DNA of 64,000 nucleotides from Enterococcus sp. DIV2402. Lineage in GTDB: Bacteria > Bacillota > Bacilli > Lactobacillales > Enterococcaceae. The notes below the pieces were generated by a model. That model did not search any database and was not told the DNA's origin. It saw only the letters and a list, made by a program, of their open reading frames with translations. Positions 1 through 9,246 of the stretch are shown here, in pieces. Every line of letters begins with the position of its first letter. The first letter of the stretch is position 1. A program made the position numbers and the translations under genes. The stretch lies in NCBI RefSeq assembly GCF_017426705.2, contig NZ_CP147251.1, positions 2,826,501 through 2,890,500 of the forward strand, read 5' to 3'.

Positions 1-314
1 TGACTTAATGTTGTGAATTTCTTAGGGTAGTTAATTTCATATAGAACAATATCAAATTCTTCTTGCGCAGGTTCATAATAATCTGGAAATATTAAACAGC
101 GTGTTCGTTCAGCTGCTTCATAGCCTCCAAAAAATTGGAATTTCAAATCTGAAGTTTGACGAACAAGAGATTCTAAAATATACGCTTGCCTTGGATCTAA
201 AAATTCTGTTAGCACAGGTGCATATTGCATCGTTACTTGTTCAATCCATTGCTCTACGGTATCAATAAAAGGGTGTTCATCGGTTCGAAAATGTTGATAG
301 ACATTTGCGTTCAT
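1..314 (-). CDS. ylmH: YlmH-type S4-domain RNA-binding protein, N-terminal part (partial)
   Basis: The window edge cuts this gene, so only the first ~104 residues are visible. It begins with residues MNANVYQHF and contains the YlmH-like block with FLDPRQAYI and FFGGYEAAERTR, followed by the start of the segment that leads to the S4 RNA-binding domain (not visible). YlmH proteins bind ribosomal RNA or tRNA; in Bacillus and relatives the gene is the last member of the ylm block after ftsZ, and YlmH has been linked to division and to ribosome rescue. The start at 314 is preceded by a clear AAAGGGGTGAG ribosome site. It lies 18 bases downstream of ylmG and is presumably cotranscribed with it. Confidence 0.85.
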   Translation of the reverse strand, partial: MNANVYQHFRTDEHPFIDTVEQWIEQVTMQYAPVLTEFLDPRQAYILESLVRQTSDLKFQFFGGYEAAERTRCLIFPDYYEPAQEEFDIVLYEINYPKKFTTLS

Positions 315-332
315 CGATTCTCACCCCTTTCG

Positions 333-602
333 TTATAAGATTGCTAGAATAATTCGAAATAGTGCCTCTGATGCTAATTGTAGAATGATGATTGCAAATG
401 CAATATTAAAATTCACTGGTCCAAAAGACAGATTCAAATGATCAAATAAGCTTAAATATGGTTCACAAATTTTTGACAAAAAACGACCAAAAGATGATTG
501 ATAGCCTCCAGGAAACCATGATAAAAGTGCATAGATTACAAGTAATACAGTATAGATATATACTGCTTTCCCTAAAAGATTGATTAAACTATAAATAAAT
601 AT
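333..602 (-). CDS. ylmG: YggT/YlmG-family membrane protein, non-canonical start codon
   Basis: An 89-residue protein not found by an ATG-based ORF search. It has two hydrophobic segments separated by a conserved loop with LSWFPGGYQ and CEPYLSLF, the hallmark of the YggT/YlmG family, small membrane proteins encoded between sepF and ylmH and implicated in nucleoid or division organisation. The reading frame is open directly from the in-frame sepF stop, and contains no ATG, GTG or TTG before the middle of the protein (first TTG after FGRF). A perfect AGGAGG lies 8 bases before an ATA codon at 602-600, exactly the spacing used by ATG-starting neighbours, so ATA is proposed as the start; ATT at 596-594 is the alternative. 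The family call is firm, the start inferred. Confidence 0.85.
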   Translation of the reverse strand: MFIYSLINLLGKAVYIYTVLLVIYALLSWFPGGYQSSFGRFLSKICEPYLSLFDHLNLSFGPVNFNIAFAIIILQLASEALFRIILAIL

Positions 603-620
603 AAGCTTTGCCTCCTCTAG

Positions 621-1274
621 TTACATTTCAAATAAGTTACTTTCAACTAGTGATTGAGCTGTCCCATCAATTTCCATACCTTTTGGTGTACATAAAAAGA
701 TTTCGTCTGCTACTCGTTTAATATCACCATCTTCAGCGTACACTGTTCCCGTCAAGAAATCAACAATTCTCCGTGCTTGATACTCTTCAATTAACTGAAA
801 ATTAACAAGTACAGACTCTCCACTCATCACATGCTTAGCAATAATCATTGCTTCTGAATATACACGTGGGGAAATAATCATAATTTTACTTGAGCCATCC
901 GCCGAAGTAACTTCAGTTTTCACTTGTCGTTTCGGTGATGTTTGGCGCATGGACACAACTTTTTTTTCTGGTTCAGGTTGTGCACTTTGCGTATACACTG
1001 GTTCTTTATACATGGACTCGGTTGCTTGAGTGAGTGCTTGTCTAGAAGAAACTGATTCTGATGAATAGTTTGTTTTAGGTTTTGCTTTTTGTTTTGGCTT
1101 TGGTTTAGGCTTAGTATTTGTAGTTTGCGCTCTAGGGTTGAATGTATTTTTCTGTCTAGCAGAACTAGAAGCAGCCTGCTGAACTACTGGCTTTTGTTGA
1201 GGTGTTTGTGCCTCTTCCATGTACTCTTCATCCTCTAGTCCAAAAAAAGTTGATACTTTTGCTAAAAATGACAT
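621..1274 (-). CDS. sepF: Cell division protein SepF
   Basis: SepF is a membrane anchor and bundler of FtsZ filaments. The 217-residue protein begins with an amphipathic helix (MSFLAKVSTFFG), expected to insert in the membrane, followed by a long low-complexity linker rich in Gln, Pro, Lys and Thr (about 20-115), and the compact SepF/DUF552 domain (about 125-217) with the conserved VNFQLIEEYQARRIVDFLTG block that dimerises and binds the FtsZ C-terminus. The linker is longer than in Bacillus SepF (about 150 residues in total). It sits between yggS and ylmG in the usual order. The ribosome site is a run of G residues ahead of the ATG. Confidence 0.95.
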   Translation of the reverse strand: MSFLAKVSTFFGLEDEEYMEEAQTPQQKPVVQQAASSSARQKNTFNPRAQTTNTKPKPKPKQKAKPKTNYSSESVSSRQALTQATESMYKEPVYTQSAQPEPEKKVVSMRQTSPKRQVKTEVTSADGSSKIMIISPRVYSEAMIIAKHVMSGESVLVNFQLIEEYQARRIVDFLTGTVYAEDGDIKRVADEIFLCTPKGMEIDGTAQSLVESNLFEM

Positions 1275-1289
1275 GTAATAACCCCCCCT

Positions 1290-1964
1290 TTACTCTTTAA
1301 ATAGTGCAGTTCCCACTCGGACAAACGTTGCACCTTCTTGAATAGCTACAGAAAAATCATTTGACATCCCCATACTTGTTTCAGTACAAGGTGCGTATGG
1401 TAGATTTTTCGCTTCTATGTTTTCTTGTAATTTTTTTAGTGTTTTAAAAAATTGATGTTGTTCTTCTACAGTCGAATCAAATGGTGCCATGGTCATTAAT
1501 CCCACAACTTGAATCCGATCATATGTAGCAATTGAATCAATAAACTGTTCAACTTCTTCAGGTGAAATACCGTGTTTACTTGCTTCACCCGAAACGTTTA
1601 CTTCAATAAAACAACGAATCGTTTTTTCTGCTCGTTTTTGGATTTCATTTGCTAATTTCAACCCATCTAACGCATGAAAAAAGTCAATTTCATTTATAAC
1701 TGATTTTACCTTTCTACGCTGTAAATTACCAATGAAATGCCATGAAATATTAGAAAAGTCACCCATTTGTTCCTTTTTCTCTAAGAATTTATCAACGCGA
1801 TTCTCAGCTAAATGATAAACGCCTAAATCGACCAATTCGCTAGTTTTCTCAACATCGACGGTTTTAGTTACAGCAACAAGCGTTACTTCGTCTCGTTGAC
1901 GAGAAACAAGAGCACAAGAATCCCGCAGCTCTTGCTCTACCTCCCGCAAGTTGTCAGAAATCAT
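1290..1964 (-). CDS. YggS/YlmE-family PLP homeostasis protein
   Basis: A 224-residue protein of the COG0325/YggS family, a single-domain TIM barrel that binds pyridoxal phosphate and helps keep free PLP and amino-acid pools balanced; it has no known catalytic activity. The PLP lysine is expected in LVAVTKTVDVEK near residue 33; further family marks are HFIGNLQRRKV, the VNVSGEASKHG segment and the C-terminal TSMGMSNDFSVAI and ATFVRVGTALF phosphate-binding loops. AGGAGG lies 8 bases before the ATG. It is located between ftsZ and sepF, as ylmE is in Bacillus, so it belongs to the division operon by position although its role there is not understood. Confidence 0.94.
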   Translation of the reverse strand: MISDNLREVEQELRDSCALVSRQRDEVTLVAVTKTVDVEKTSELVDLGVYHLAENRVDKFLEKKEQMGDFSNISWHFIGNLQRRKVKSVINEIDFFHALDGLKLANEIQKRAEKTIRCFIEVNVSGEASKHGISPEEVEQFIDSIATYDRIQVVGLMTMAPFDSTVEEQHQFFKTLKKLQENIEAKNLPYAPCTETSMGMSNDFSVAIQEGATFVRVGTALFKE

Positions 1965-1979
1965 GTGCTCTGCCTCCTC

Positions 1980-3218
1980 TTATCGTTTACGACGGAAAAA
2001 TGGTGGTGTATTTAACTCATCGTCATTTGATTTTGTTTCTTCACGACTGAAGGTATCAAAATCTTTCTTTTCAATAGATTCAAATTGTGCTTCATCGATT
2101 TTTGGGCGAACATTTTGTTCTTTACGAATATCCCAATCACCAAATGTCGCTGCAGTTTCTTCTTGTTCAGTAGGTTTCGCTTGTTCCATTTCAAAAACAG
2201 GTTTTTGAGGAGTTGCTTGTACTTGATTTTGTCTTGCACGAGCTGGTTTATTTTCGCGTTTTGATGGATCAATTCCTGTAGCAATAACAGTTACACGAAT
2301 TTCATCACCTAGTTCTTCATTAATTGAAGTACCTAAGATAATATTCACATCGCCTGCTGATGCACCTGCAACAATATCAGAAGCGTCTTGTGCTTCGAAT
2401 AATGTCATATCTAAGCCACCAGTAATATTTAATAAAACTTGTTCTGCGCCTTCGATAGAAGTTTCTAATAATGGAGAAGAAATGGCTTCTTTCGTTGCTT
2501 CGATGACGCGATTTTCACCACTAGCAACCCCAATACCCATTAGAGCCGTTCCTTGGTTTTCCATGACTGTCTTCACATCAGCAAAGTCCAAGTTCACGTA
2601 ACCTGGAGCAGTAATTAGGTCTGAAATACCTTGTACGCCTTGACGTAATACATTATCAGCTTCACGGAACGCTTCTAACATTGGTGTTTTCTTATCAACA
2701 ACTTCTAATAAACGGTTATTAGAAATAATTAGTAATGTATCGACATTTTCTTTTAGTTTAGCAATACCTTCTGCTGCAAAACGGCCACGCTTTGGACCTT
2801 CAAAAGAGAATGGACGTGTTACAACACCTACAGTTAATGCACCTAATTCTTTTGCAATGTTTGCAACGATTGGAGCAGCACCTGTACCAGTTCCGCCTCC
2901 CATACCAGCGGTGATAAAGACCATATCAGCACCTTCTAAAGATTCACGAATTAATTCTTCGCTTTCTTCTGCTGCTTTTTGTCCAACTTCTGGTTGAGAT
3001 CCAGCTCCTAGACCACGTGTATATTTAGGGCCTAATTGAATCACTGTTTCCGCTTTTGAATTTTTTAAAGCTTGTACGTCAGTGTTAACTGTAATAAATT
3101 CAACACCTTTTACGTTTTCTTCAATCATACGGTTTACTGCGTTTCCGCCACCGCCGCCGACACCGATAACTTTGATTACTGCGCCGTCATTGATTGTATT
3201 ATCAATTGAGAATTCCAT
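1980..3218 (-). CDS. ftsZ: Cell division GTPase FtsZ
   Basis: FtsZ is the tubulin-like GTPase that forms the cytokinetic ring. The 412-residue sequence has the N-terminal [11 protein letters not shown] loop at about 21-31, the tubulin signature GGGTGTG at 107-113, the GTPase T7-type residues around NLDFADVK, and a variable linker from about 320 onward rich in Glu, Gln and Lys. It ends in the conserved peptide TPPFFRRKR, which binds FtsA, SepF and other partners. It lies 22 bases downstream of ftsA with its own ribosome site and is translated from ATG at 3218. Nothing unusual was seen. Confidence 0.98.
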   Translation of the reverse strand: MEFSIDNTINDGAVIKVIGVGGGGGNAVNRMIEENVKGVEFITVNTDVQALKNSKAETVIQLGPKYTRGLGAGSQPEVGQKAAEESEELIRESLEGADMVFITAGMGGGTGTGAAPIVANIAKELGALTVGVVTRPFSFEGPKRGRFAAEGIAKLKENVDTLLIISNNRLLEVVDKKTPMLEAFREADNVLRQGVQGISDLITAPGYVNLDFADVKTVMENQGTALMGIGVASGENRVIEATKEAISSPLLETSIEGAEQVLLNITGGLDMTLFEAQDASDIVAGASAGDVNIILGTSINEELGDEIRVTVIATGIDPSKRENKPARARQNQVQATPQKPVFEMEQAKPTEQEETAATFGDWDIRKEQNVRPKIDEAQFESIEKKDFDTFSREETKSNDDELNTPPFFRRKR

Positions 3219-3240
3219 AATTTAATTTCCTCCTGAGTTA

Positions 3241-4569
3241 TTAATCGAAAATGTTAGAAAAGAAGTTTTTCACTTTACTTGTAAAACCTTCATTTGCTGG
3301 TTTGTCTGTTGCGTCTGGTTCTTGGTAAGTTACTTCTTCTTCATACTGTGGTTGTTCGTAAATTGGTTCTTGTTTCACAGCTGCTGGACGATCCATAACA
3401 GGTTTTTCACCCGTTACAGCACTTTTCGCCATTTGATATACTTCACTTAGATTTGCTGAATAATCAACAATACTAATAACATTTGTAAAGACTGGATTAC
3501 GTAAGCCCATGTGATTTGGTACGTATAATTTTACGTTTACACCAAACACTTCTTGTGCTAAGTCCACGATACCAGGTAAGCTTGCTGCTCCACCAGTTAA
3601 TACGATTCCACCAGGTAGTTCTAATGCTTCAATCTCATCTAAAACATCTTTTGCTTTGGTAAAGATTTGCTCCATACGTGCTTCGATAATTTCAGAAAGA
3701 TAGCGTTCATCAATTTTTACTGGTTCTGACTTACCAATCACATCTACTGGAAACTCTTCACTTGCAGATGTGCGTTCTGGATAAGCATCTCCATAGTTAA
3801 TTTTCAATGCTTCTGCATTATTAAACGATGTATTTAAAACAGTTGAAATATCTTTTGTTACAAACTCTCCACCTTCTTGGTTCACGCTTGTAAATTTCAA
3901 TTGTTTATCATGCATTACTGCAACAGTTGTTTGCCCACCACCAATATCGATAACCGTTGTACCGAAGTCTTTCTCACCATCGGAAAGAACTGTTTCAGTT
4001 AATGCTAGCGGTGTAATAACCATTTCACTTAAAATCAATCCCGCTTTTTCGACACATTTACGGATATTATGCACAACTGTTTTTGGTCCAGTAAAGACAA
4101 CACCAAACATTTCTAAGCGTACACCAATCATACCGCGAGGATCTTTAATCCCTTCAAAACCGTCCACTGTAAACTCTTGTGGAATAATTGTGATAATTTG
4201 TCTTTCAGGAGGAATTGAACGTACCATAGCTGCTGAAGCTACATTACGTACATCTTCGTTTGAAATTTCTCTAGATTGACTACTTACAGCAATCATTCCT
4301 TGACAATTTTCTACTTCTAAAAGATTTGCTGGTACACCAACACTTACATTGTGGATTTGAATTCCTGCTTTTTCTTCAGCTTGGCGTACTGCGCGCTGAA
4401 TGGCTTTTACAGTTTTATCAATATCAACAATAATCCCACGATTAATTCCTTCTGATTTTGCATTTCCTACACCAATAATGTTCATTTGACCTTCAATATA
4501 TTCTGCTACAACAACTTTTACAGAAGTTGTACCAATATCTAGACCAACATGCATTCCCGTTTTTGCCAT
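3241..4569 (-). CDS. ftsA: Cell division protein FtsA
   Basis: Actin-like ATPase that tethers FtsZ to the membrane and recruits the divisome. It has phosphate loop 1 in GLDIGTTSVK (about 9-18), the FtsA-specific 1C (SHS2-like) region in roughly 85-165, phosphate loop 2 in VIDIGGGQTTVAVM (about 212-225) and the adenosine motif GGIVLTGGAASLPG near 325. A linker rich in Glu, Pro and Tyr leads to a C-terminal amphipathic helix (FTSKVKNFFSNIFD), the membrane anchor. The 442 residues are normal for Lactobacillales. The gene follows a 177-base gap with a candidate promoter, so ftsA-ftsZ-ylm genes may be transcribed apart from the mur genes. Confidence 0.97.
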   Translation of the reverse strand: MAKTGMHVGLDIGTTSVKVVVAEYIEGQMNIIGVGNAKSEGINRGIIVDIDKTVKAIQRAVRQAEEKAGIQIHNVSVGVPANLLEVENCQGMIAVSSQSREISNEDVRNVASAAMVRSIPPERQIITIIPQEFTVDGFEGIKDPRGMIGVRLEMFGVVFTGPKTVVHNIRKCVEKAGLILSEMVITPLALTETVLSDGEKDFGTTVIDIGGGQTTVAVMHDKQLKFTSVNQEGGEFVTKDISTVLNTSFNNAEALKINYGDAYPERTSASEEFPVDVIGKSEPVKIDERYLSEIIEARMEQIFTKAKDVLDEIEALELPGGIVLTGGAASLPGIVDLAQEVFGVNVKLYVPNHMGLRNPVFTNVISIVDYSANLSEVYQMAKSAVTGEKPVMDRPAAVKQEPIYEQPQYEEEVTYQEPDATDKPANEGFTSKVKNFFSNIFD

Positions 4570-4661
4570 GGATGGGGTTCCCTCCTACCTACTAATTTCC
4601 ATATATCTTGAACATATTTGTTCTTACTTAGCTATATCGAATCATTTATTCACTGCCACCA

Positions 4662-4695
4662 ATTTTACCATAGTTTAGCCCATTTTAGAAAGAAG
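4662..4695 (-). promoter_or_regulatory. Candidate ftsA promoter (extended -10)
   Basis: In the gap between divIB and ftsA the minus strand carries TATGGTAAAATTGG, i.e. an extended -10 element (TGG followed by TAAAAT, 4667-4662) about 90 bases before the ftsA start. No convincing -35 hexamer is present, which is usual for extended -10 promoters. Assigned by eye. Confidence 0.4.
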
Positions 4696-4746
4696 TTAAT
4701 AAAAAATTATATGACAATTATGTTAAAATTTGGTTTTTGCCTTATT

Positions 4747-5718
4747 TTATTCTTTTTCTTCTGCTTTGGTTTCCGTTGTTGATTCAGAAACTTGATAAGG
4801 ATAAGCAAAAATACCGACTTCCATATCAATAACCCCTTTTTTGTCCATTTCTTTGGCAACTTGGGGATAGTATTCCATTTGGCTAGACATGTTCGAAATA
4901 TTGACAATTACTTGGTTCCCATCATTCATGTACAAATTCAATAATTGGTCATTACTTTTTGTTGGTGCATACTTTACTTGTGAAATTCCCTCTTGAATTT
5001 CTTTTGGTAATTTATCGTATGCCTTTAATGCTCGCAAAATGACTTTTTTATCTTTAAACCCTTCAAAAATCACTTTATCTTGCCCAGCTTCTTTTTGAGG
5101 TTCTTGAATCACATAACCACTCGCTAAGATTGGTAAATATTCTTTCCCTTCAACCAACCATGCAACTTCTTGATACTCAGTCACATTGATTTGTAATTGA
5201 TTCCAATGAACAATCTGAATAGTAGCATTTTCTACACGCGGCGCTTTTTCTTTGATTTGTTGCACAGTTGTTTTACGATTGAAAAACTGTGCCCATAAGC
5301 TTTCATCATTTTTTAAATTTGATTCGTTCACGATTGTTTCTGTCGGTACTTTTTGATTGCCCACAACTGTGATAGCTGAAACTTTGCTTAAAGGAGAAAT
5401 ATAGTAAAGTGTCCCTAATAATGGTAACAAAAACAAAAGAATTAATAGAAATAACCGCTGATAAAGTTTTTTACTGCGATATTCTTTAATTTTAGGAAGA
5501 CGATCAGCAAAAGAGACGCGTTCATCAGTCTCTTCTTGAATTTCTTCTGATACTTCTACTTCATCTGTTGCTTCTTCTATTTCTTCTTCTTCAAGCTGAA
5601 TCGTTGGATCAACTTGACCAGTTTTCTCAAGATAAAGCAAATGTTCTTTTTGCCAAGGAGTCAAATTCTCTCCTTGATTTTTTTTAACTTTCTTTGGTTC
5701 TTCCTCATTCGTACTGAT
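4747..5718 (-). CDS. divIB: Cell division protein DivIB/FtsQ (start uncertain)
   Basis: A bitopic division protein that forms the FtsQLB-type complex with FtsL and DivIC. It has an acidic cytoplasmic N-terminus, one membrane helix (LFLLILLFLLPLLGTLYYI), then the extracellular POTRA domain (VSAITVVGNQKVPTETIV) and the beta domain, ending in a short charged tail. Two starts compete. A TTG at 5664 (giving 305 residues, beginning TPWQKEH after the initiator) has a fair AAGGAG site. A much better AAAGGAGG stands 8 bases before an ATC codon at 5718-5716, giving a more family-like N-terminus (STNEEEPKKVKK). No ATG, GTG or TTG occurs between the murG stop and the TTG. The longer form is given here; the family call is firm. 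Confidence 0.85.
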   Translation of the reverse strand: MSTNEEEPKKVKKNQGENLTPWQKEHLLYLEKTGQVDPTIQLEEEEIEEATDEVEVSEEIQEETDERVSFADRLPKIKEYRSKKLYQRLFLLILLFLLPLLGTLYYISPLSKVSAITVVGNQKVPTETIVNESNLKNDESLWAQFFNRKTTVQQIKEKAPRVENATIQIVHWNQLQINVTEYQEVAWLVEGKEYLPILASGYVIQEPQKEAGQDKVIFEGFKDKKVILRALKAYDKLPKEIQEGISQVKYAPTKSNDQLLNLYMNDGNQVIVNISNMSSQMEYYPQVAKEMDKKGVIDMEVGIFAYPYQVSESTTETKAEEKE

Positions 5719-5742
5719 AACAATCGCCTCCTTTACATTTTT

Positions 5743-6834
5743 CTAGATCAAGGATTGGACTAATTGATACAAACGTTCAGAAGCGTCAGTGATTCCTTGC
5801 TCTTTTGAAGCTTCAGCCATTTGTTTGCGTAATACTTCATCATTCATAATTTCGTCTACTGTAACAACTAAGTTCTCTGCTGTCAATTCACTGTCTTTAA
5901 TCATTTTTACTGCTCCAGCATGAACCAAACTCATCGCATTTTTTGTTTGATGATCGTTTGTAACATACGGACTAGGAATCAAAATAGCTGGTAAACCCAA
6001 ACCTGTAAATTCAGCAATCGACGTAGCACCTGCTCGTCCAATCAATAAGTCACAATTCACCATGACATCCATCATTTGATTGATGTATGGTTGAATACTA
6101 ATATTGGCAAAAGCGTCTTTAGACATCCCAATTGATTCTTCAATTTCTTGATAATATCGCTCGCCTGAAGCATATAAAATTTGATAGTTTTTATCAGCAA
6201 ATTGAGGGATTGCCGCAACTACTGCTTGGTTAATTTTTAATGCACCTTGACTACCACCAAAAATTAATACGGTTTTCTTTTCAGAATCTAAATTGTAATT
6301 TTTTAAAATATCAGATTTTGCTACTCCACCCACTTCTTGCGCACGAGGATTTCCTACTAATACCGTTTTTTGTTTAGGGAAGTATTGCGCTGCGTCCTCA
6401 AACGCAATGCCAATCTTATCGACATAACGAGCTAAAAATTTGTTGGTTACACCTGGCACACTATTTTGTTCATGTACAATAGTCGGTATGTTCAGTTTAG
6501 CCGCAGCATAAACCACAGCTCCTGAAACGTAACCACCTGTACCAATAACCACATCTGGTTTAAACTCACGCAAAATTTTCTTAGCTTCACGAATACTCTT
6601 TAAAAATAGTTGAATGGTTTTAATGTTATCAAAAGATAAACTACGCTTAAAGCCCTGAATTTCTAACGTTTTAAAAGGAATATCTGTTTGAGGCAAAATT
6701 TTATTTTCCAACCCTCTTGTTGCCCCGACATATAAAAAACTTGATGTTGGATCTTGCTCTTTTACATATTTCACAAAGGCTAAGGCTGGGTAAATGTGAC
6801 CTCCAGTTCCACCACCAGTGACTAATACTTTCAT
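5743..6834 (-). CDS. murG: UDP-GlcNAc--lipid I N-acetylglucosaminyltransferase MurG
   Basis: MurG adds N-acetylglucosamine to lipid I at the inner membrane face, making lipid II. The 363-residue GT-B glycosyltransferase begins with the membrane/acceptor loop [12 protein letters not shown] (7-18), has the second glycine-rich loop [14 protein letters not shown] near 190-203, and the UDP-GlcNAc-binding segment [19 protein letters not shown] around 264-282. Length and order fit the Firmicutes enzyme. It lies 20 bases downstream of murD and just before divIB, the arrangement expected in a Lactobacillales dcw cluster. Confidence 0.97.
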   Translation of the reverse strand: MKVLVTGGGTGGHIYPALAFVKYVKEQDPTSSFLYVGATRGLENKILPQTDIPFKTLEIQGFKRSLSFDNIKTIQLFLKSIREAKKILREFKPDVVIGTGGYVSGAVVYAAAKLNIPTIVHEQNSVPGVTNKFLARYVDKIGIAFEDAAQYFPKQKTVLVGNPRAQEVGGVAKSDILKNYNLDSEKKTVLIFGGSQGALKINQAVVAAIPQFADKNYQILYASGERYYQEIEESIGMSKDAFANISIQPYINQMMDVMVNCDLLIGRAGATSIAEFTGLGLPAILIPSPYVTNDHQTKNAMSLVHAGAVKMIKDSELTAENLVVTVDEIMNDEVLRKQMAEASKEQGITDASERLYQLVQSLI

Positions 6835-6854
6835 TGTATCTTCCTCACTCTATA

Positions 6855-8216
6855 TTATTTTTTCAATGCAGCAATTGCAGCCATATAACGGTCCCCACGA
6901 ACTTCAAAGTTCGGATATTGGTCCCAGCTAGCATTAGCTGGTGATAATAAAATCGTGTCGCCTTTTTCGCTTAATTCGAAGGCAATTGGCACAGCTGTTT
7001 CTACATTTTCAGTTAATTTAATGATTGGAATTCCTGCTTTTTTTGCAGCATCTTCTAGTTTATATTTTGTTTCACCAAACAAGACAATCGCTTTAATTCC
7101 TTTTAATGAAGGAATCAACTCATCAAAACCATTGCCTCGATCTAAACCACCTGCAAGTAAAATCAATCGTTCATGGTCAAACCCGCCCAAAGCCATTTCA
7201 GTCGCTAAAATGTTGGTTGCTTTGGAATCATTAAAGAAAACAACCTCTTCAATTTTATCTACATATTGTGTGCGATGAGGAACGCCAGAGAAAACTTTTA
7301 GCGCTTCAGCAATGGCTTGATTCTCAATTCCCCATAGTTTTCCTACAGCAATTGCTGCCAAGGCATTTTCAACATTATGTTTACCAGGAACACCTAACTG
7401 TTTCACTGGTAAAATTGCTTCATCTTTGAAATAAAGTTGACCATCTAAGAGATATGCCCCATCGACTTTTTCTTGTGTAGAAAATGGAACCACCGTTGCT
7501 TGCGTTATTTTAGCTAACTCCTGTACCTCAGCTTGATTCCAATTTAAAACAATATGGTCTGCTTTAGTCATATTTTTTTGAATGTTCCATTTTGCAGCAA
7601 CATAATCTTCACGGCTACCATGATAATCTAAATGCGCCTCGTAAAGGTTCGTAATCACTGCTACTTTAGGATGAAATTCTTTTGTCCCCATCAATTGGAA
7701 ACTAGATAATTCCATAACCAAACAATCCTCACTTGTTACCTCTTGAGCGACAGAACTTGCAGGAAAACCAATGTTTCCAGAAAGACGTGCCGTACCTTGT
7801 GATAATCCAGTATTTAATACTTGTTCAATCATGGTTGTAGTAGTCGTCTTACCATTTGTCCCAGTAATACCAATAATAGGTGCATCTGAAATTTGATAGG
7901 CTAATTCTACTTCTGTTAAAATCGGAATATTTTTTTCTAAAGCTTTTTGAACTAGTGGTTGGGTATAAGGAATTCCAGGATTTTTAACCATTAGTGAAAA
8001 ATCCTCATCTAATAATTCAATTGGATGACTCCCTGTCACTACTTTAATCCCTAATGCTAATAAGTCTTGTGCTTCGGGATTGTCTTCAAACGGTTTCCCG
8101 TCATTAACGGTAACAAGTGCGCCCAAATCGTGTAACAATTTGGCCGCACTAAATCCGCTTTTTGCTAATCCTAATACTAGGACTTTTTTATTTTTATATT
8201 CAGTAATTTTTTTCAT
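6855..8216 (-). CDS. murD: UDP-N-acetylmuramoylalanine--D-glutamate ligase MurD
   Basis: Cytoplasmic Mur ligase that adds D-glutamate to UDP-MurNAc-L-alanine. The N-terminal UDP-binding Rossmann domain ([18 protein letters not shown]) is followed by the ATPase domain with the P-loop [15 protein letters not shown] near residue 117, the [10 protein letters not shown] segment, and the C-terminal ligase domain with NDSKATN and [13 protein letters not shown] place the start at 8216 (MKKITEY): the upstream ATG at 8225 abuts the GGAG ribosome site with no spacer, whereas 8216 is 9 bases from it. The protein is then 453 residues. It is cotranscribed between mraY and murG. Confidence 0.96.
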   Translation of the reverse strand: MKKITEYKNKKVLVLGLAKSGFSAAKLLHDLGALVTVNDGKPFEDNPEAQDLLALGIKVVTGSHPIELLDEDFSLMVKNPGIPYTQPLVQKALEKNIPILTEVELAYQISDAPIIGITGTNGKTTTTTMIEQVLNTGLSQGTARLSGNIGFPASSVAQEVTSEDCLVMELSSFQLMGTKEFHPKVAVITNLYEAHLDYHGSREDYVAAKWNIQKNMTKADHIVLNWNQAEVQELAKITQATVVPFSTQEKVDGAYLLDGQLYFKDEAILPVKQLGVPGKHNVENALAAIAVGKLWGIENQAIAEALKVFSGVPHRTQYVDKIEEVVFFNDSKATNILATEMALGGFDHERLILLAGGLDRGNGFDELIPSLKGIKAIVLFGETKYKLEDAAKKAGIPIIKLTENVETAVPIAFELSEKGDTILLSPANASWDQYPNFEVRGDRYMAAIAALKK

Positions 8217-8263
8217 TTTACTCATCTCCTACAAAAAGTGTCTTTCAAACGTTTATCAATTAA

Positions 8264-9229
8264 TTATAGAAAATAAATGAATAGTGTCAAAGCTGAACAA
8301 CCTAAAGCTACTAGCCAAAATACACTATCTATTTTCCATTCTGACCAACCACTCATTTCAAAATGATGATGAATGGGTGACATTTTAAAAATACGTTTTC
8401 CTGTTAACTTGAAAGAAGCAACTTGTAACATGACGCTCGCTGTTTCAATCACATAAACAAGACCGATTAAAAGAAGCGTCCATTCTTGATGTAGTAAAAT
8501 AGAGATGGCTGCTAATAAACCACCTAGTGCTAGGGAACCTACATCCCCCATAAAAATTTTGGCTGGCTTATGATTATATAAAAAGAAACCAATCAATCCA
8601 CCCACAACACTTAGGCATAAAATCAACACGTCAATTTGTTGTTGATGCCAAGCGATAATGGCATATGTTCCAAAAGAGATGGTACCTAAACCAGATACTA
8701 AACCGTCAATTCCATCTGTTAGATTCACTGCATTTGAAAAACCAACTAACCAGAAAATGACAAACAAGCCATATACATAAGACAATGGTACTGAAAGGCC
8801 AAACAAGTTTAATACATTTGCGTTACCTTCATATAAAAAGACTAAGTAAAAAATAACTGCACCAACAATTTGACCAATTAATTTTTGCAAGGAATTTAAT
8901 CCCATATTTCTTTTTTTGAAAATCTTAATGAAATCGTCTAAAAATCCTAACAAACCATATAATGCCAAGACAAACAATAGAATGAATAGTGATGGCGTTA
9001 ATTGTTGTTGCCACAAGCCTACCCAAAGAGCTGTAATCACCGAAGCAACTAAGAATACCACTCCACCCATTGTAGGTGTTCCTGCTTTGATGTTGTGCCA
9101 TTTTGGTCCTTCATCGCGAATTTCTTGTCCATATTTTTTGGCTTGAAAATACCCAATAAATAATGGCATTGTTGCCACCGTAATCCCAAAACTACTTGCA
9201 AGTGGCAGAATCATTTTTGTCCATTCCAT
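8264..9229 (-). CDS. mraY: Phospho-N-acetylmuramoyl-pentapeptide transferase MraY
   Basis: Integral membrane enzyme that transfers phospho-MurNAc-pentapeptide from UDP to undecaprenyl phosphate, making lipid I. About ten hydrophobic segments are visible. Catalytic marks are the acidic pair in GFLDDFIK, the NLTDGIDGL motif, [10 protein letters not shown], and the histidine cluster [12 protein letters not shown] near the C-terminus that is specific to MraY. The 321-residue length is typical. It lies between the PBP gene and murD in the dcw operon. Confidence 0.97.
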   Translation of the reverse strand: MEWTKMILPLASSFGITVATMPLFIGYFQAKKYGQEIRDEGPKWHNIKAGTPTMGGVVFLVASVITALWVGLWQQQLTPSLFILLFVLALYGLLGFLDDFIKIFKKRNMGLNSLQKLIGQIVGAVIFYLVFLYEGNANVLNLFGLSVPLSYVYGLFVIFWLVGFSNAVNLTDGIDGLVSGLGTISFGTYAIIAWHQQQIDVLILCLSVVGGLIGFFLYNHKPAKIFMGDVGSLALGGLLAAISILLHQEWTLLLIGLVYVIETASVMLQVASFKLTGKRIFKMSPIHHHFEMSGWSEWKIDSVFWLVALGCSALTLFIYFL

Positions 9230-9246
9230 GCTTTTTCTCTCCTAAG

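Noticed and set aside
2012-2284. 90-codon minus-strand frame inside ftsZ
   Set aside because: It lies in another frame within the ftsZ linker region and has Asn/Lys-rich noise composition.
6855-8225. murD start at ATG 8225 ([10 protein letters not shown])
   Set aside because: The ATG directly abuts the GGAG ribosome site; ATG 8216 has a normal 9-base spacing and yields the usual N-terminus.
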